Positions 21,670 to 33,591 of a DNA stretch of 64,000 nt are shown here, one piece after another. The DNA is taken from assembly GCA_033060915.1 (NCBI GenBank), contig CM065387.1, positions 43,719,001 through 43,783,000 on the forward strand, read 5' to 3'. Position 1 is the stretch's first letter, and the number at the start of each line of letters is the position of its first letter. The notes below the pieces were generated by a model. That model had not been told where the DNA came from. It did not search any database and was given only the letters and a program-made list of their open reading frames with translations. This DNA comes from Euryodendron excelsum (lineage: Eukaryota; Streptophyta; Magnoliopsida; Ericales; Pentaphylacaceae). A program made the translations under genes and the position numbers.

Positions 21670-21870
21670 AACCCGCTAGGATAACCCGACGGGTGAGAAT
21701 CCGCTTCCACCTTAAAACGTCACAAATTCAACTCTTACTATAACTAAGAGTATTGTGGTGGTTTATTCCCCACACTTGTGGTGGCTCTTGCAGTGACCAT
21801 CTCTCGCTTTCCAAGTAAGAGTAGACACGCTAGCTTACTAGTGATTGCCAAAAAAATTAATAATAATAAT
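21670..21870 (+). repeat. Candidate SINE-like repeat with A-rich 3' end
   Basis: Contains GGGTGAGAATCCGC, a B-box-like ATTCAACTC at about 21730, and ends with TGATTGCCAAAAAAATTAA followed by an AAT microsatellite. Layout fits a plant SINE; sequence support is weak. Confidence 0.4.
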
Positions 21871-21989
21871 AACAACTTAATAAGCTTTCTAGTTATCCGG
21901 TCCTAAGTTACTGATTCGCAGTGCGTTTGCGGGTGTCGAAACATAAGAGTATCCTTTATTAAAAGAATCGAAATCGAGAGCACTTTTCG

Positions 21990-22560
21990 AGTGTGTGTAT
22001 ATATATATATATATAATATTTATATTTATTCATTTTTTAAGTGAATTTATGAATATGTAGATTTACATACATGTTCTAAAATAATAACTTCCATATATAT
22101 ATGTAATTGCATTTAATATATTCACAAAAAATGCAATAAAACAAAAAAAAATGAGAAAGATGTTCAGTGTGGACTGTGGATGTTTGCAGTTCAAATCATA
22201 TATTTTGGTGTTTACTACTTTATACACGCATAGTCAATGCATCACACTTTTCATGTATTGATGTTTACGAGTAATGATCAAGTGCAACAGGACCTAACAA
22301 GTAAAAAAAAATTGAAAAAACTACTGTAGTACCAATCATAGTTGTCAAAATGAGAAACGAAAGCAGAAAACGTTAAAAGAAACGAAAGTTAGAAGCGTGA
22401 TCAAAAAATATAAGAGAAAATGAAAAGCGAAAAATAATATAAAAATTTAGTAAAAATTTATGTAAATAATTTTATAAGTAGTTAGTTAAAATTTAAATAT
22501 ATATATATATATATATAAATAAATATTTTAAATTTTTAAAACGGTTATTAAGAGTTTTCG
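21990..22560. repeat. AT-rich DNA with TA microsatellites
   Basis: Alternating TA runs at about 21996-22015 and 22496-22518 in a poly-A/T background. No gene. Confidence 0.8.
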
Positions 22561-22915
22561 AGACCAGTGAAAATATTTTAACTGTAATTTATCTGCTGCA
22601 TTGGCCATAGGAATACTTTCTCGTAATCTTACAATGTCCCATTTTTAGGAGGATTTTGCATTGATAGAAGAGTAAAGGATTTAATTAATAATAAATCAAT
22701 GACCAATCGGTCAACAAGGCTGTTGTATCATATCTAGGCACCTTGGAAGAAATTGTGTACCCCATGTGCTAGGTTCAACAGCAGAAATAGCAGCTTTAAC
22801 ACATTTGTGCGTTATTATTTTCCTAAACGACGAACGAATAAAAAATACACGGACTGAACATAGTACTTAACCTTTTGCAGTCCCATAGAACAGTAGTTAG
22901 TCTAGTAGAATAGTA
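22561..22915. other. Intergenic sequence
   Basis: Nothing recognised. Confidence 0.4.
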
Positions 22916-23192
22916 GGGTCCGTTTGGTAATGCTGTTAATTTTTATTTTTTGCTGTGTGTTTTTGCTGTGTATTTTTTGTTGTTTGATGATGAGCGTTTA
23001 TAGGTTCTCGTTGTGCCAATAATACTAGACTAATATTTTTGTAAGAGAAAATACACTCTTTTTAGTGTTTTTAGTTTCCTTTTTTTGAATTTTGTAAAAA
23101 ATTAAAAAAAAAAATTTAAACAAACGCCGTTTTTTTTTGTTTCTAAAAAAAAAAACAAAAAACAAAAACAGTAAACGTTACCAAACAAGGCC
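22916..23192. mobile_element. MITE of the GGTCCGTTTGGTAA type
   Basis: Left GGGTCCGTTTGGTAA (22916) and right TTACCAAACAAGGCC (ending 23192) form an inverted repeat with two or three mismatches. The interior is T-rich on the left and A-rich on the right. This end sequence is common in plant hAT-type MITEs. No clean 8-bp duplication. Confidence 0.55.
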
Positions 23193-23278
23193 GTAGTTTA
23201 GGCTGTAATTTTGAACTGCAAATGTTAACATGTGTATAATTTTAAATACTAAAATCACAAATTTTTAATACTTTAGGA

Positions 23279-24180
23279 TTATGTAGCAAACTCTTGGTGA
23301 CTTACTCCCAGGTTTAGGATGAACTCTCCTTTAATCAGTCGGTGATCTTCTGTACTAAATTCATCGGTGTGATAGCAACTAAAGGCCCTCCGGTATTCAA
23401 GTTAGATTCAAAGAAGTCGAGTTGATCGATAGAAGAATAATGTCTTAGGGTTCTTTTTGTTTTTGGTGTGTGTTTGCGTACCTCTGCAAGGGGTTCCGTC
23501 TTCCCCTTGTATGTTTGCATGGGAGTGGTAGGTGGCCCCTCCACGTGGTGGCCCCTAGTTAGAGGATCAGAAAGGTGTCAGAACACTTGAGAAGGTCATC
23601 CCCACACTCCATTGTAGCGTGCGTCAGAACGGTGTCAGGGGTAAGGTGATTATCGCTTATATACTCCACTCTCACGCCCTAAGTGTGTGTCAGGGTGTCC
23701 AATGTCAGTCGTGGGGCCCATCGATGGTTGCTCGTTCGGGACCTTAGTGGTCTAATCGAGGGCCGATCAGGCTGGCGAGGCACCTGACCTGGTCGGGAGA
23801 ATTCCCTGATCAGGCGGGCGAGGGACCCGATGACCAGAAGCCTGATAAGAAGGAATGCCATTACCAGATGCCCCCAATTCCCCGGGCCCCCTGGTCGGGA
23901 CTGGGGGAATTCCAAGTCACAGGCGCCCGCGAAAGCTGCAACGCATTTATGGGAAGGCCGGCGCAATGATGGTTCCAACTGGCGTGTCTTTTCGTGGACC
24001 GCCATGTAGCGACAACCGATAGGTAACCGTTGGGTGACGGGACGTGTCGGATCCTAGCCGTTGATGTCTCGTCAGGGCAACACATCCGGGCCGTTGGTTT
24101 CAAAGAGAGTGGGGGGATTCGTTTGGCGGTTTCCGCCTTTGCCCTTTCACTTTCCTCCAGCAACCTCTTCATAAAAACGA
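23279..24180 (-). repeat. 3' LTR of the Tat element (inner boundary uncertain)
   Basis: 23279-23866 aligns with 39543-40130 through blocks such as TAGATTCRAAGAAG, TTAGGGTTCTTTTTGTTTTT and GGTCGGGAGAATTCCC. The remainder to about 24120-24180 is GC-rich and non-coding and probably still LTR, because the other copy is truncated at this point and cannot be compared. A pyrimidine-rich strip near 24135-24165 could be the polypurine tract read on the minus strand. Confidence 0.75.
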
Positions 24181-24510
24181 GAAAAAAGAAAACACAGAGA
24201 GAAGGTTAGAGATAAAAGACCTTTGATTCAGTCCGACGAGCAACAAGCGGGGTCAATTGCTTCCAGCTATTGTTGTCGGTCACCTTCCGGGGGTTCGATT
24301 TGAGGCACACAGTCGTGGTAAGGCCCTCCTCCTGATTGTATGTATTGGTTGGCAATCCGCTATGTCTAGGTTTACAAAAAGAGGGCAAAAATCCCCAACC
24401 TTCTAGGGTTTGTTGATAGGCCAAAGTTTGTTAGGTCGATATTTGAAGAAGTAGCCTTGTTGTTCAAACCCGTATTGCTTAGGATTGAAAACAAAAAACG
24501 GTTAGGCACT

Positions 24511-26741
24511 ATGGGGAATCTAGAGCACGTGAGCTCGGATTCTGAGAGAACGGACTCGAATAAGTACGAGGTAGTTAGGCGTAAGGCCAGAGATGAGGCC
24601 TCTATTAGCGGCTCCGGGGAATCTATGCAGGTTCTTGAGTCGGGTCAGGCAGAGGCCGTCGACTCCGGTGCCAGAGAGGGAGGGGAGTCGGGAGAGTCAG
24701 ATGGCAAGGATCCTGGGTACGACGCCGTTGGGGTGTCCTCCGTTCTTACCAAGGAGAAGGTTGGGTACCTGTGGGCCGTTTATCAGATCTCACGGGGTTT
24801 GAAGCTCAGGATCCCGAATAAAAAGGACTGAGCGTGCTGGGCCAGGGCGGGCAAGATCACGGTGTATGAGGGTGTGTTGGCTGGTGGCCTTCGCATACCC
24901 TTTCCTCAGTCTGTTAGGAGGATTCTACAATGGCTTCGCCTTTCGCCAGGGCAGATACAGCCGAACGGATGGAGGATCCTGCTCGGCTGCATTGTCCTCT
25001 GGCAGATCATCCATAAAAGGGACGTCACACCAGAGGAATTTCGTTCTGCTACAGGCTAGCGGAGAGGGGCACGGGCTGGTGGTACTTCTCGGGCAGGTCG
25101 AAGGAGTACAATTTGATCGACGAGCTTTCTTCCTCGATCAAGAATTGGAAGGATCGATTCTTTTTTGTCAGTGGAAACAAATGGGAGTTTCAACCCTGGG
25201 AGACCGACTTCTCTGCTCGGGTCCCCAGGCAATGGGGTTATCTGAGCAAGAAGGGTACGTTCTTTCTTTTTTGAACTCGGATTCCTTTCCTTTTTGTTTT
25301 CAAGTGTCGGTGTCCTAACCTAGGTTGCCTTGGGTGTCAAGTTGGACTAAGCCCAGAATATCTAAGGAGTTGAGGGCAACCATAAGGAAGGTCCAGCAGC
25401 ATGATATCCATAGTCACAAAGACCTGGTCACCGCTGAGAGCTTGTCAAATTATTTGCTAGGTCTTGAGCCCACAATAGAGGCCTTAGCTGCAGAACATGA
25501 GAGGAGTGAGTATTTAGTCGTTTGTAGAACCCTTCAATGTTGTCCAACTAACATTTCTTCTGCTTACAGCTGGTTCGGTCATTATCGACAGTTTGGCTCC
25601 TGCTACTGCCCCTCAGACCGTTGCCCCCACTCCAAATTAGGTGGCTGAGGAGATGAGCTTTAACGTCGCTTTTCTAAAGAAGAGGAAGGCTGCTTGGGCC
25701 GACACTGAGCCGAAGCGACCGAGGAACGCCGATACCTCAGAACTGACCAAAAAGGAGGCAGTTTTGGTCAGAGCTGGTGAGCCAAAAACAATGAAGGCGC
25801 CTTGGGCTCAGCCCCCTCCACCACCGACCGAGAGGAGACGCAGTTCGGTCGCCTCAGTTGAGCAACAAGCCAGGGCCGAAGCCTCTCCATCTTCCAGGAA
25901 TGTTTTCGAGAGCCCGGAGGAGGCATGGACGAGGGCAGGGGTTGCTGTAAAGGATGCCGACTTGTAGAGGATCGACAAGTATACCAACAACCGTCTAGTG
26001 AAAGATATGAACCACGATCTCCTCAAGGTACGAATTTAGTACTCAGTTCTTTTCCCTTTTCTGTTCCTTTGGTTTGTGCTGACATGTTGCTTTTGCTAGT
26101 CTGCTACCAAGAATGTTAAGATAGGCCATCGTCTAGCCAGCTTGGAAAGGGAATTCAATCAAGAGAAGGGTACTTGTGCGGCCCTTCTCGCCGAGCTGAA
26201 CGAGATGAAGGAGGAGATCACGGTTGCTCGTGCCATGAAGGAGGAGATGGCTGTTATTCGTGCCGAGAGGGACTCAGCAGTGGCAAATCTGAAGAAGGCC
26301 CAAGATGAGCATAAAAAGCTTGACGCCACCACCAGCAAGCTCATATTAGATCTCTCAGCCGAACAGGTTAAGCGGTATGAATTGGAGAAGAAGGCAACAG
26401 TCTTCGATGAGGAGCTCGTGAAGGCCAAGAGTGGAGCGGTGGATGAGTTCAAGGAGGGGGACGACATTCAGGCTTTGTTGGCACCAACTTTCCTCTAAGA
26501 CTTCGAGCATGCCAGAGGTCAGGCTTCGAGGAAATTCCCCGGTCTGGACTTCTGCATTCTTGAACCTTCTGAAGAGGCTCCTCCAAGTGGCGAGGGGGTT
26601 GGCACGGAAGCTCCCGTTCCAACTGCTGAGAAGGGTGCCGAGATTCCACTCGGTGCACAGGAAGAGCCTCCAACTGAGGGGGCTCAGCAGGAGGCTTATG
26701 GAAAGGACGGAGGGGTAACTACGGAGCAGGCCCAAACCTGA
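24511..26741 (+). pseudogene. Antisense extra gene of the Tat element (plant retrotransposon aORF with coiled coil), decayed
   Basis: Runs opposite to gag-pol. From ATG 24511 an acidic N-terminus leads into a conserved segment, VYEGVLAGGLRIPFPQSVRR then PNGWRILLGCIVLW (about 24860-25010). After a frameshift near 25040 comes WYFSGRSKEYNLID (25077 on) and FFFVSGNKWEFQPWE. This resembles the large, poorly characterised plant proteins carried antisense in Tat elements. Intron-like gaps follow: GTACGT at 25255 to TAG at 25323, GTGAGT at about 25505 to CAG near 25570, and about 26028-26100. The C-terminus (26142-26741) has a heptad-like coiled coil and an acidic, Pro-rich tail ending TGA at 26739. 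Stops at 24829 (TGA), about 25057, 25648, 25965 and 26496 make it a pseudogene unless some lie in introns. A possible 5' UTR intron is 24318-24434, and AATAAAG follows at about 26760. Function unknown. Confidence 0.72.
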
Positions 26742-26950
26742 GTAGTCTTTCCTTCTGTAATAAAGTTTTTTTCTTTTGAAGGGGCGCTTCGCCCTTGTAC
26801 TTTTTGCCATATTAATGAAACCTTCTTTGTGTACATCGAGCTTGTTTGATGAATGCTCTGCTGTGATAACTCGTGGGATGCTTGCATGGTTCTTCTTGTC
26901 TTTGCATCATTGGTTTCTCCTTTTGTTACTACCATAAAGGCCTTCTGGGT
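26742..26950. other. Non-coding spacer after the antisense gene
   Basis: Holds an AATAAAG near 26760 that may serve as a polyadenylation signal for the plus-strand gene. Nothing else recognised. Confidence 0.45.
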
Positions 26951-27203
26951 CTGCTCGGTCTCAGGGGCCGAGCATATTCAGCCACTGCCATTAAGGCTGT
27001 CAGGCTCTGCTCGGCGCGAAGGCCGAGCAGATTCCATGTCATTGCCATTAAGGCCTTCTAGCTCTGCTCGGCATGAGGGCCGAGCAGATTCTATGCCATT
27101 AGGCCGTCTGGCTCTGCTCGGCAAGAGGGCCGAGCAGATTCTATGCCATTGCCATTAAGGCCATCTGGCTCTGCTCAGCGCGAGGGCCGAGAAGATTCTA
27201 TGT
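26951..27203. repeat. Array of five hairpin-forming repeats
   Basis: Units of about 50-57 bp start near 26951, 27007, 27064, 27114 and 27171. Each has an inverted repeat CTGCTCGGC, six bases, GCCGAGCAG (weaker in the first and last), followed by ATTCTATGCCATT and AAGGCC. The array lies between the ends of the antisense gene and the integrase gene, which converge here. Confidence 0.9.
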
Positions 27204-27302
27204 CGTTTCCACGCAATGAGATAGATTCCGGGTTAATTCAAGTAGACAATCGCTGAACAGTCACTTTTATTGATATTCTGGAGGATTACAATTAGGGACC
27301 TC

Positions 27303-28344
27303 TCAAGAGTAGTATTTCCTTAGGTGCTCTGCATGCCATGGGTGCAGGAACTCCTTGCCTTTTGAGTTCTTCAACCTGTACGTCCCCTTCCTTGTACTGC
27401 CAACCACCTCGTAAGGTCCTTCCCAATTTGGCCCGAGCTTGCCCTCTCTGGGATCTCTGGTGGACTAATTGACTCTCTTCAAAACAAGGTCCCCATGCGT
27501 GAAGTCTTTTGGTCGAACTCTAGAGTTGTGGTACTGGCGCATCTTTTGCTGGTAGGACGCTACTCTCATGGCTGCCTATAGCCTCCTTTCCTCCAATAGA
27601 TCTAGGTCCATGTTTATAGCTTCACCGTTGGTCATAAGGTCGAACTGCATCATCCTCGGGCTGGGAAGGTTGATCTCTACTAGGATGACGACTTCAATAT
27701 TGAAGGTAAGCGAGAACGGGGTCTGCCCCGTGGACACTCTCTCGGTCGTTCTGTAGGCCCAAAGGATATTAGGGAGCTCCTCCGCCCACAAGCCCTTGGC
27801 CTTCTCCAACTTCATTTTGAGGATCTTCAAGAGAGACCTGTTGGTAACTTCGACTTGACCGTTTGCCTGAGGGTGCTCAGGGGACGAAGCATGGTAGCAT
27901 ATTCCCAGGTCAGTGCACGGTTGGTTGAACTGTCTGCCCTCGAACTGCTTCTCGTTGTCCGTGATGACGACCCTGGGGATTCCGAACCTACACACAATAT
28001 TCTGCCATAGGAACTTCTTCATCTTCTCCTCAGTGATCGTCGGTAGGGCCTCTGCCTCTGCCTCCGCCCACTTTGTGAAGCAGTCAATCGCCACCACCTC
28101 AAACTTCGTCTGTCCTTTGCCGAGTGGCAACGGCTCCACAATGTCGATCCCCTATTGGGCGAAGGGCCAAGGGGTCTGGATCGGGGTCAGCTCCTGAGAG
28201 GGTAATCTCGAAATGTTGGCGAACCGTTGACACCTGTCACATTTCTTGACGAATTCCTAGGTATCTCTCTCCATGGTGGGCCAATAATAGGCCGTTCGTA
28301 GTATCTTCTTGGCGAGGGACCGACCACCAGAGTGGTTCCCACAC
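27303..28344 (-). pseudogene. Tat integrase, core and C-terminal part (3' side of the nested insertion)
   Basis: Integrase inserts element cDNA into the genome. On the minus strand, after remnants of the HHCC zinc finger (KKCDRCQRF near 28240), the catalytic core is open from 28139 to 27576. Asp in VAIDCFTKW, Asp in VITDNEKQF and Glu in GQVEVTNRSL form the DDE triad. The C-terminal part continues to a TGA at 27303 with GPNWEGPYEVV and HAEHLRKYYS. One stop splits the zinc-binding region from the core (TAG near 28157) and another lies near 27465. The first half of the zinc finger is beyond the insertion at 35203-35215. No chromodomain is seen, as expected for Tat. Confidence 0.9.
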
Positions 28345-29991
28345 TGACTCGCTCCGAAAACTACAAAATGGAGTTAGTACCTCGCAAGAGTACGGGGGTC
28401 GCGATGAAGTATAAACCGGTAATCCGGTATCATTCTCTCCCAAGGGACTTAGTCAAATGTAGGCTCTAGCACTCAACTCACACTAACTTAGCCTAGGATC
28501 GAATTGCAATCATGTGGGGAATTGGATCTAAAATAAAAGAAAAATAAAATGACCCAAAATCTTTAGGTTTTTGATGGGGTTTTGATTTACTAAACTAGTG
28601 CAACGAAAATTAAAGCAATTAATTAGGCAATTGATTTAAATGTAAAGCAATTAAAATGGAAAGCTTGGATATGATTGATTCAATCCACCTATTCACAACA
28701 AGAATTTTAATAGTGGATTTTTATAACTCAAATCAAGAATCACACCGTGGATTCTTGATTCGGAATATCTTGACCATAAAACCTTAAGTTCATATTTAGT
28801 TGAGTGTAGAGATTAAACCAATTAATAGAACCCTAGAAGCAAACCTTAGAAATGTGCAAGATCTATACTAATTGTTGAATTGTGTATAAATATTACCAAA
28901 TGGGTTATGAATCTAAGTTTTTGAATAAATCCAACACCCAACCAAATAGAACTATACAAATCTTGGAATAAAACTTTGAAGTTCATGAATCCCCATTGAA
29001 ATACTTGAAGATCTTTGGTGGATTTTCACAATCACACGCAAGATAAATCTAACTACTTGAATTCATCATAAAAGCATATAGAAATGTAAAGAAAGCATAA
29101 AGAGAATTAAATCTAAATTTTACTACAACAATAAATCTGTTTGGCTACAAAGAAAGTGAAGGAAAGTGCAAGAAAGTGAAGAAAAATACATTACAATGAA
29201 GGAAAGTTACAATTTCTACTTCTACATTAACATTACACACATAAATCTAAGCTAAAAATACACAAAAACATAAAAACCAACCTTGGAGAAGCCTTTCATG
29301 CCGCCCCTTTGGTTGCTACAAACCCAAAAAATCTTCCTCTTTTTTCATTTTTTCGAATAACACAGGTTTTAAGCTCTAGATCTGTATCAACAGATCGATT
29401 GGCATTGTTCACCGATCGAACGGCCGATTGATCAGTCACTGTTCACTATTCACTATTCACGGGCACTGTTCACGAATCGATTGGTACTATTCACCGATCG
29501 AACAGCCGATCGATCAGTCACTATTCACTATTCACTATTGACAGGCAATGTTCACCAATCGAACGGCCGATCGAACTGTAAAATGGCCTCTCTGAAGTTT
29601 GTTAGACCGATCGATCAGTTACTATTCACCCGTTCACCTTGAAGCTTAATTTTGACCACCTTAGAGGCCAATTCAGCTAATGCACATTAGAGGACAAATT
29701 GTAGCTCTTGAAGTCTTCTTTCCAATTGAGCAAAAATCAGCTTAATCAGACATTAGAGTAAAAAGATATGGCCAGAATACTAAGACTGGTCTGAATTTTC
29801 GTGACCAATTTATTCGCCTTGAACCCGCTTTGATTATTCTTACTTTTTATCTTTATTAGCTTATATAACCTACAAAGCATACACAAAACATAATCAAACA
29901 AATATCTAACTAAAATAAGAAAATTAACACTAATATAAATCTAACAAAGTGCGAATTAAGAGCCTATGATTACACTTTTAGGGTGTAATCA
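28345..29991 (-). repeat. 3' LTR of the nested element
   Basis: Starts TGACTCGCTCCGAAAAC and ends TTTTAGGGTGTAATCA. Colinear with 33592-35202, differing by roughly one base in twenty over the first 300 bp by eye. It contains a TTCACTATTCAC/CCGATCGATC minisatellite (about 29385-29640). Confidence 0.93.
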
Positions 29992-31942
29992 CAACTCCCA
30001 ATTTACATTTTGCTAGTCCCTAGCAAAAACTATCAAAAATACAAAGGATAATCTCCACTTTCGTAGGAGTCACAGATGCATTTAGCCCATGCACCAAACC
30101 TTTAAATCCCTAGGTTACCTCTAGTGGACGAGTGGTGTCTCGTGAAGGTTTACAGTGATGATACCCACAAACATCCTTTTGTGAATTGCCAATCAAGCTA
30201 AGAATAAGGAATGAGTGCATAATCCTACTCAAATCAACATTAAAAGCCACTCCAAACTCCTACCACTTGTAAGAATATGCAACAAATCATGTAAAAGAGA
30301 GGTTTATGTGTGTGGGTGAAGAATCATGCTAAACAACACAAATGAACTCATTTGAGCAAATCCAAACCTTTAAATGTTTTGATTCAAACCTCATCAGACA
30401 TACACTCGTAATTAATGTTCAACATGATTCTCACAACGGTATGCTCAACAATGGAGTAAATGTAAAGAGACAAATCAAGTGAGCATACCAATTACAAAAA
30501 CCGAAAGGATAAACGTGTATCGACATTAGCACAACTCCAAGAAAGAATGTTCATAGTTATGCATTGATTCAAAGAAATTGACATGATATAGTTTATACTC
30601 TATTGAAACCTTCAATCAAGCACAACTTGGATCAACTAAGCCATGTAGAGGTGAAGAGGGTAATGTAGAAGAGGTGCAAGGTAAGGGTAAAGAGAGGAAG
30701 CAAATGGTCATATCATATGTGATCAAGGCATGAAATGATGAATGAAATACAACTACAACTCTCCCTTATCAACATTTCAATTCGCACTCTTCTCTTAACA
30801 TATTTTCGACTTTTGAACTCCTCTTCCATTCTTTTCTTCTTCTTATTCTCTTTTTTTTATTATTTTACTTCTCCTTTTTTCTTCTTCTTCTTATTATTTT
30901 TTTTTACTTCTCCTTTTGTTTCCATCCTTTTACCATCCCTCTTTAGATTCAACAACTACTTTTCATATTTCAATATGCTCATATGCATTGAACTCCCCAA
31001 ATCAATATCTTTTCTCCCTTTTTTTTTTTTCTTTGGCAATGTAAAAACACTCTTTTCTCATTTAGGCATACCTTTGCAATACAAGAGATGAAATCACTAT
31101 GCACAATTTAAATAGATAAAGGTAAAAGATCAACAAGGGTAAAGAGGAATGCACGGTTTGGCAACGGGAAACAAAAGGCTATCAAGAATAATATGACAAA
31201 GAATCCTATCCCAAGTTGTAACAATCGAAACATTTCATAGAGTATAAGTGTCAATAATAAGATCAAAACTCAACTCATGAACCAAATACAAGCATAATGA
31301 AGCTATTGAATGAAATGAGGGTGAAAAAACTATCCTTTAGTAAATGTAAATGCTCCAAAAGATGATAAATGCTCTAAAACTCACAAGGTAATAATCTCCA
31401 CTAATGTAAGGATAGAAAAGCAAAAACTAGTAACAACTATGTTGTAAATCATGATCGTGCATAATGATGTATTCCCCTCTACAAATGCATGAATTAAGCA
31501 ACCTCCACAATATGTTGGGTATAAGGAGTGAATCAACATCATCTTGAGTAAAGAAGCATGTAAAAATTCCTATCTTCTAATCTCAAAAGGCACTTTCACA
31601 AGTAAAAAGATTTTTTATTTTTTTATAGGGTGCTAAACAAATGAACAAAAATAGAGAAAATAGAAAGAAACAAAAACAAAGAAAATAGAGGCAAAGCCTC
31701 TATCCCACCCCCAACTAAAATGATGCATTATCCTCAATGCAAGAGAACAAAGCATTGAATGTAATTCAATGGTGGAAAAAGAGAAAAATAGGGTGCAAAA
31801 GGCATCCCCAACTTATAATGCAAAATAAACTAAGAAAATAAAGAAACTAAACAACTTAAGCATCCCCAACTTAAAATAACAAATAAACTAAGCAAACAAA
31901 TAAACAAAACTACTCCTATTCCTACACAAATGAGAGAAAGAA
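29992..31942. other. Interior non-coding part of the nested element
   Basis: Begins with CAACTCCCAATTTAC, the complement of the likely polypurine tract. At 30830-31030 it has a long T/C-rich stretch; the open frame across it (30735-31091) is low complexity and not a gene. The same layout recurs at 58388-60990 in the second copy. Confidence 0.7.
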
Positions 31943-32947
31943 TCACCTAATGCCACAAAGTGGAAATTTGCCATTATCCCACACCCCTAACTTAGAGAAT
32001 TTTAAAGATTGCATACAAATGTGGGAGTGGACAATGGAGACCACTTTGATGACCTCAAGGATGTAACTTGAATACACATAAGGGTAAAAAGGGTCATGGA
32101 ATGTAGAAAATACAAAATGATCATGCACAAATGTGCCAACTATGCTCATACCATGAAGTACTTGACCCTCCCCTTCTTCTTGGTCGGCCATAGGAATGAT
32201 GCTCGGTTCAAAGGTTGAGACATGGAGCTCCAAAGGCTCCGGTAGGTTAGGACTAGGAGTTAAAGGTATAAAAGTAGGGGTCACTTGATCCCTAGACATG
32301 GTAAGAATGTCCTCTAAACCATCAACATACTCATTGTCATGCACATTCCCAACATTAAATAAACCAAAGTCATCATTAAGGGTAGACTCATCACTACCCC
32401 ACTCCTCTTGTTTGGAGTCCCCAATTTTGGACTCCTCTCTCTCACACTCTTCATCCCTAGGTTCATTTTCAATCATTTCCTCACTTGCCTTAGAAATGTC
32501 TTCCTTAGACTCAAAGTCTTGGAGAAGGATGGTTTGGTTAATGATGTTCTCAATCCTAAGGTTAGTGATGGGATGGATTTATTCAATTGAATGGACTTGC
32601 TCTTGGTTAGGGTAAAAATCAAGGTGATTTTCATTAAAGCTCACTTGGGGTGGAGGTGGATATTCAACGTGCTCATGGTGGTAATAAATTCATGAAGCTT
32701 CACGAAAATAGTCAAAGGGGTTCTTGTAGGTTTGAAGGGATTCTTGATAATGCTTTGAAAAGGCTCCCTCATGTCCACTACCAATGTTAAATTCATTACA
32801 CCCCCCAAGATTGGGAGGTGGTCGAGGAGGCTCCCTTTGACCATTAGCTTTAAGACATTCTCTAAGAGACATATTGGATGGTTCTTGTGCTTTAAGCCTA
32901 TTAGCCCGAATGTAGTCTCTAAGAGATTTACATGGAGGTATTTTCAC
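31943..32947 (-). pseudogene. Conserved ORF of unknown function in the nested LTR element
   Basis: Minus-strand frame with pieces 32947-32690 and 32476-31943, joined in the same frame by sequence with two stops. The first piece carries NMSLRECLKANGQREPPRPP followed by a Gly/Asn/Tyr-rich tail. The second is strongly acidic (EEWGSDESTLNDDFGLFN) and Pro/Leu/Ser-rich further on. Closely similar pieces occur in the second copy at about 61795-60992 (NMSLREHLRASGQREPPRPP). I recognise no domain. The position after the PBS would suit a gag-like protein, but no CCHC knuckle is visible. Confidence 0.5.
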
Positions 32948-33591
32948 ACCACCATTCTCATGAATGCTCTCATTGCCACCATGGCGGGTGTGATTATATC
33001 CCCCAAAATTGGGAGGTAGTCAGGGAGGCTCCCTTAGGCGATTGGCTATAAGGTGTTTCCTCATTGTCATGTTGGATGATGGATGGTTTGAAAATGTGCT
33101 CCCAAACATAATGAAATGCACGATAGAAAATTGATGCAATGCACAAACAAGTGTAGCGCATCGCGCCTCAACACATCATACACAACAATGCTCAATAATT
33201 GTCCATCCAAACCTCCAATCTCCACATAATAAATTCCACCAATTTAAGCAACAATCCAACCTAACCTCCAATCTCCACAAGACATATATACCACCAATTT
33301 ACAATCAAACACAATTCCTAACTCTCCACTAGCAATTCTCCAATCAATTATTAAAATAAAACAAAATATATACAAATAAAACAAAATGAACCTAAAATAA
33401 AGAGAAAAAGAAAGAATGAAAATCTAACATGGTATTTACACAAAAAAATGGAACGAAGTTACCGATGGCCTAAGCCGAAGATTCCTCCGTTGTGGTAGAT
33501 TGATGGAGATCCAATCCACCAATTGCTTTCCAATCCCAAGACTTGTAGTGCTTGCCTCGTGCCTTTGGTTCCTGGCAATGACGCCAAAACT
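32948..33591. other. 5' untranslated part of the nested element, with PBS
   Basis: AT-rich leader on the minus strand. The primer-binding site complement CCTGGCAATGACGCCAAAAC is at 33571-33590, two bases from the LTR. Confidence 0.7.

Noticed and set aside
24593..25318. Additional plus-strand frames overlapping the antisense gene
   Set aside because: Other-frame shadows; the amino-acid pattern matches the family only in the frame described, apart from the frameshift near 25040.
26159..26810. Minus-strand frames of 70-150 codons opposite the coiled coil
   Set aside because: Complements of a biased Glu/Lys-rich coding strand.
30735..31091. 118-codon frame with many Phe and Leu as a membrane protein
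   Set aside because: Product of a T/C-rich stretch; the same occurs at 59133-59477 in the other element copy with unrelated residues.
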